A stretch of 6,164 bases of DNA from DASZHJ01 sp035581425 (GTDB taxonomy: Bacteria > Pseudomonadota > Alphaproteobacteria > ATCC43930 > CGMCC-115725). The notes beneath the pieces were generated by a model that saw only the letters and a list, made by a program, of their open reading frames with translations, did not search any database and was not told the origin of the DNA. Made by a program: the position numbers and the translations under genes. How positions within the stretch are numbered: the stretch's first letter is position 1; every line of letters starts with the position of its first letter. The stretch lies in NCBI GenBank assembly GCA_035581425.1, contig DATJVP010000174.1, forward strand, positions 1 through 6,164, written 5' to 3'. Of this stretch, positions 5,748 to 6,164 are shown piece after piece.

Positions 5748-6164
5748 CAGCCGGAGCCGACGAGGCCTTGAAGAATCCCCTCGCGCAGGCCGCGATCGGC
5801 GACACGTACGCGGCCCACCGGCCAGAGCGCGCAGATCGCCTCGAGGATGGCGCAGCCCGCGAGCACGAGATCGGCCCGCTCGGCGCCGATGCAGGGGTGC
5901 GCCACGCGTGCCTCGTAGTCCATCGCAAGAAGGCGGCGCGAGACCGCCTCGACCTCCGCGAAGCTGAGCGTGGTGCCGTCTACGGCGCTCCTGACGTAGC
6001 GCGGGAGATTGAGGTGGATGCCTGCGAGCGTCGTCACGGTGCCGGAGCTCCCGAGCATCTGCACCTGACGGCGCTGCAGGCGGCGGGTGATACCGTGACG
6101 CGCCTCGAAGGGCGAGAGCGCCGCGCGCACTCCCTCGACCATCGCAGCGTAGGCGGTGTCGCTG
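5747..6164 (-). CDS. Ppx/GppA family phosphatase, C-terminal part only
   Basis: The final 138 residues of an exopolyphosphatase / guanosine-pentaphosphate phosphatase-type protein; the N-terminal ATPase-fold part lies beyond the window edge. Visible family motifs are MLGSSGTVTTLAGIHLNLPR (fragment residues 36-55), ERADLVLAGCAILEAI (95-110) and RVADRGLREGIL (120-131), characteristic of domain II of this family. The frame is open through position 6163, so the internal Met at 6142 is not the start. Members hydrolyse polyphosphate, pppGpp or both; the fragment does not say which, so I give no symbol. The stop overlaps the rlmE start by one base, which implies one transcript. Short Ppx/GppA proteins beside rlmE are, as I recall, common in alphaproteobacteria. 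Confidence 0.9.
   Translation of the reverse strand, partial: SDTAYAAMVEGVRAALSPFEARHGITRRLQRRQVQMLGSSGTVTTLAGIHLNLPRYVRSAVDGTTLSFAEVEAVSRRLLAMDYEARVAHPCIGAERADLVLAGCAILEAICALWPVGRVRVADRGLREGILQGLVGSG

Noticed and set aside
5747..6142. A complete 131-residue gene starting at the Met at 6142
   Set aside because: The reading frame continues to the window edge and the content is the C-terminal half of a Ppx/GppA protein, so this is a truncated view, not a small gene.

Overview
All supported genes lie on the minus strand, so the transcribed order runs from high to low coordinates: Ppx/GppA phosphatase (5' end off the window), rlmE, guaB, rsmB, an exported dienelactone-hydrolase-family protein, and guaA (3' end off the window). 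The DNA is GC-rich (roughly two-thirds by eye) and almost wholly coding. The protein styles fit an alphaproteobacterium: the basic Gly/Arg-rich N-terminus of RlmE, the RsmB type, and the Ppx C-terminal motifs. From memory the order ppx - rlmE - guaB - rsmB - guaA also fits Rhizobiales-like alphaproteobacteria. I cannot place it more exactly.

Layout from the transcriptional start side: the phosphatase fragment (5747-6164) overlaps rlmE (5007-5747) by one base at a TGATG stop/start junction. A 75-bp gap (4932-5006) holds a candidate promoter and a clear Shine-Dalgarno for guaB (3468-4931). The next gap (3357-3467, 111 bp) is almost filled by an imperfect palindrome with 29-bp arms. The palindrome begins 2 bp past the guaB stop and ends 4 bp before the rsmB start. 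rsmB (1998-3356) overlaps the hydrolase gene (1192-2001) by 4 bp. guaA starts 13 bp after the hydrolase stop.

Functionally, guaB and guaA encode the two committed steps from IMP to GMP. RlmE and RsmB are SAM-dependent rRNA methyltransferases acting on 23S and 16S rRNA. Ppx/GppA proteins act on polyphosphate or pppGpp. The cluster therefore mixes GTP supply, ribosome maturation and possibly alarmone/polyphosphate turnover. The exported hydrolase is the odd member.

I see no wholly new system, CRISPR array, RNA gene or transposase. The points most worth a second look are the palindromic element in the guaB-rsmB gap and its effect on rsmB initiation, the hexanucleotide repeat coding for a Lys-Ser tail on RsmB, and the secreted hydrolase inserted between rsmB and guaA.
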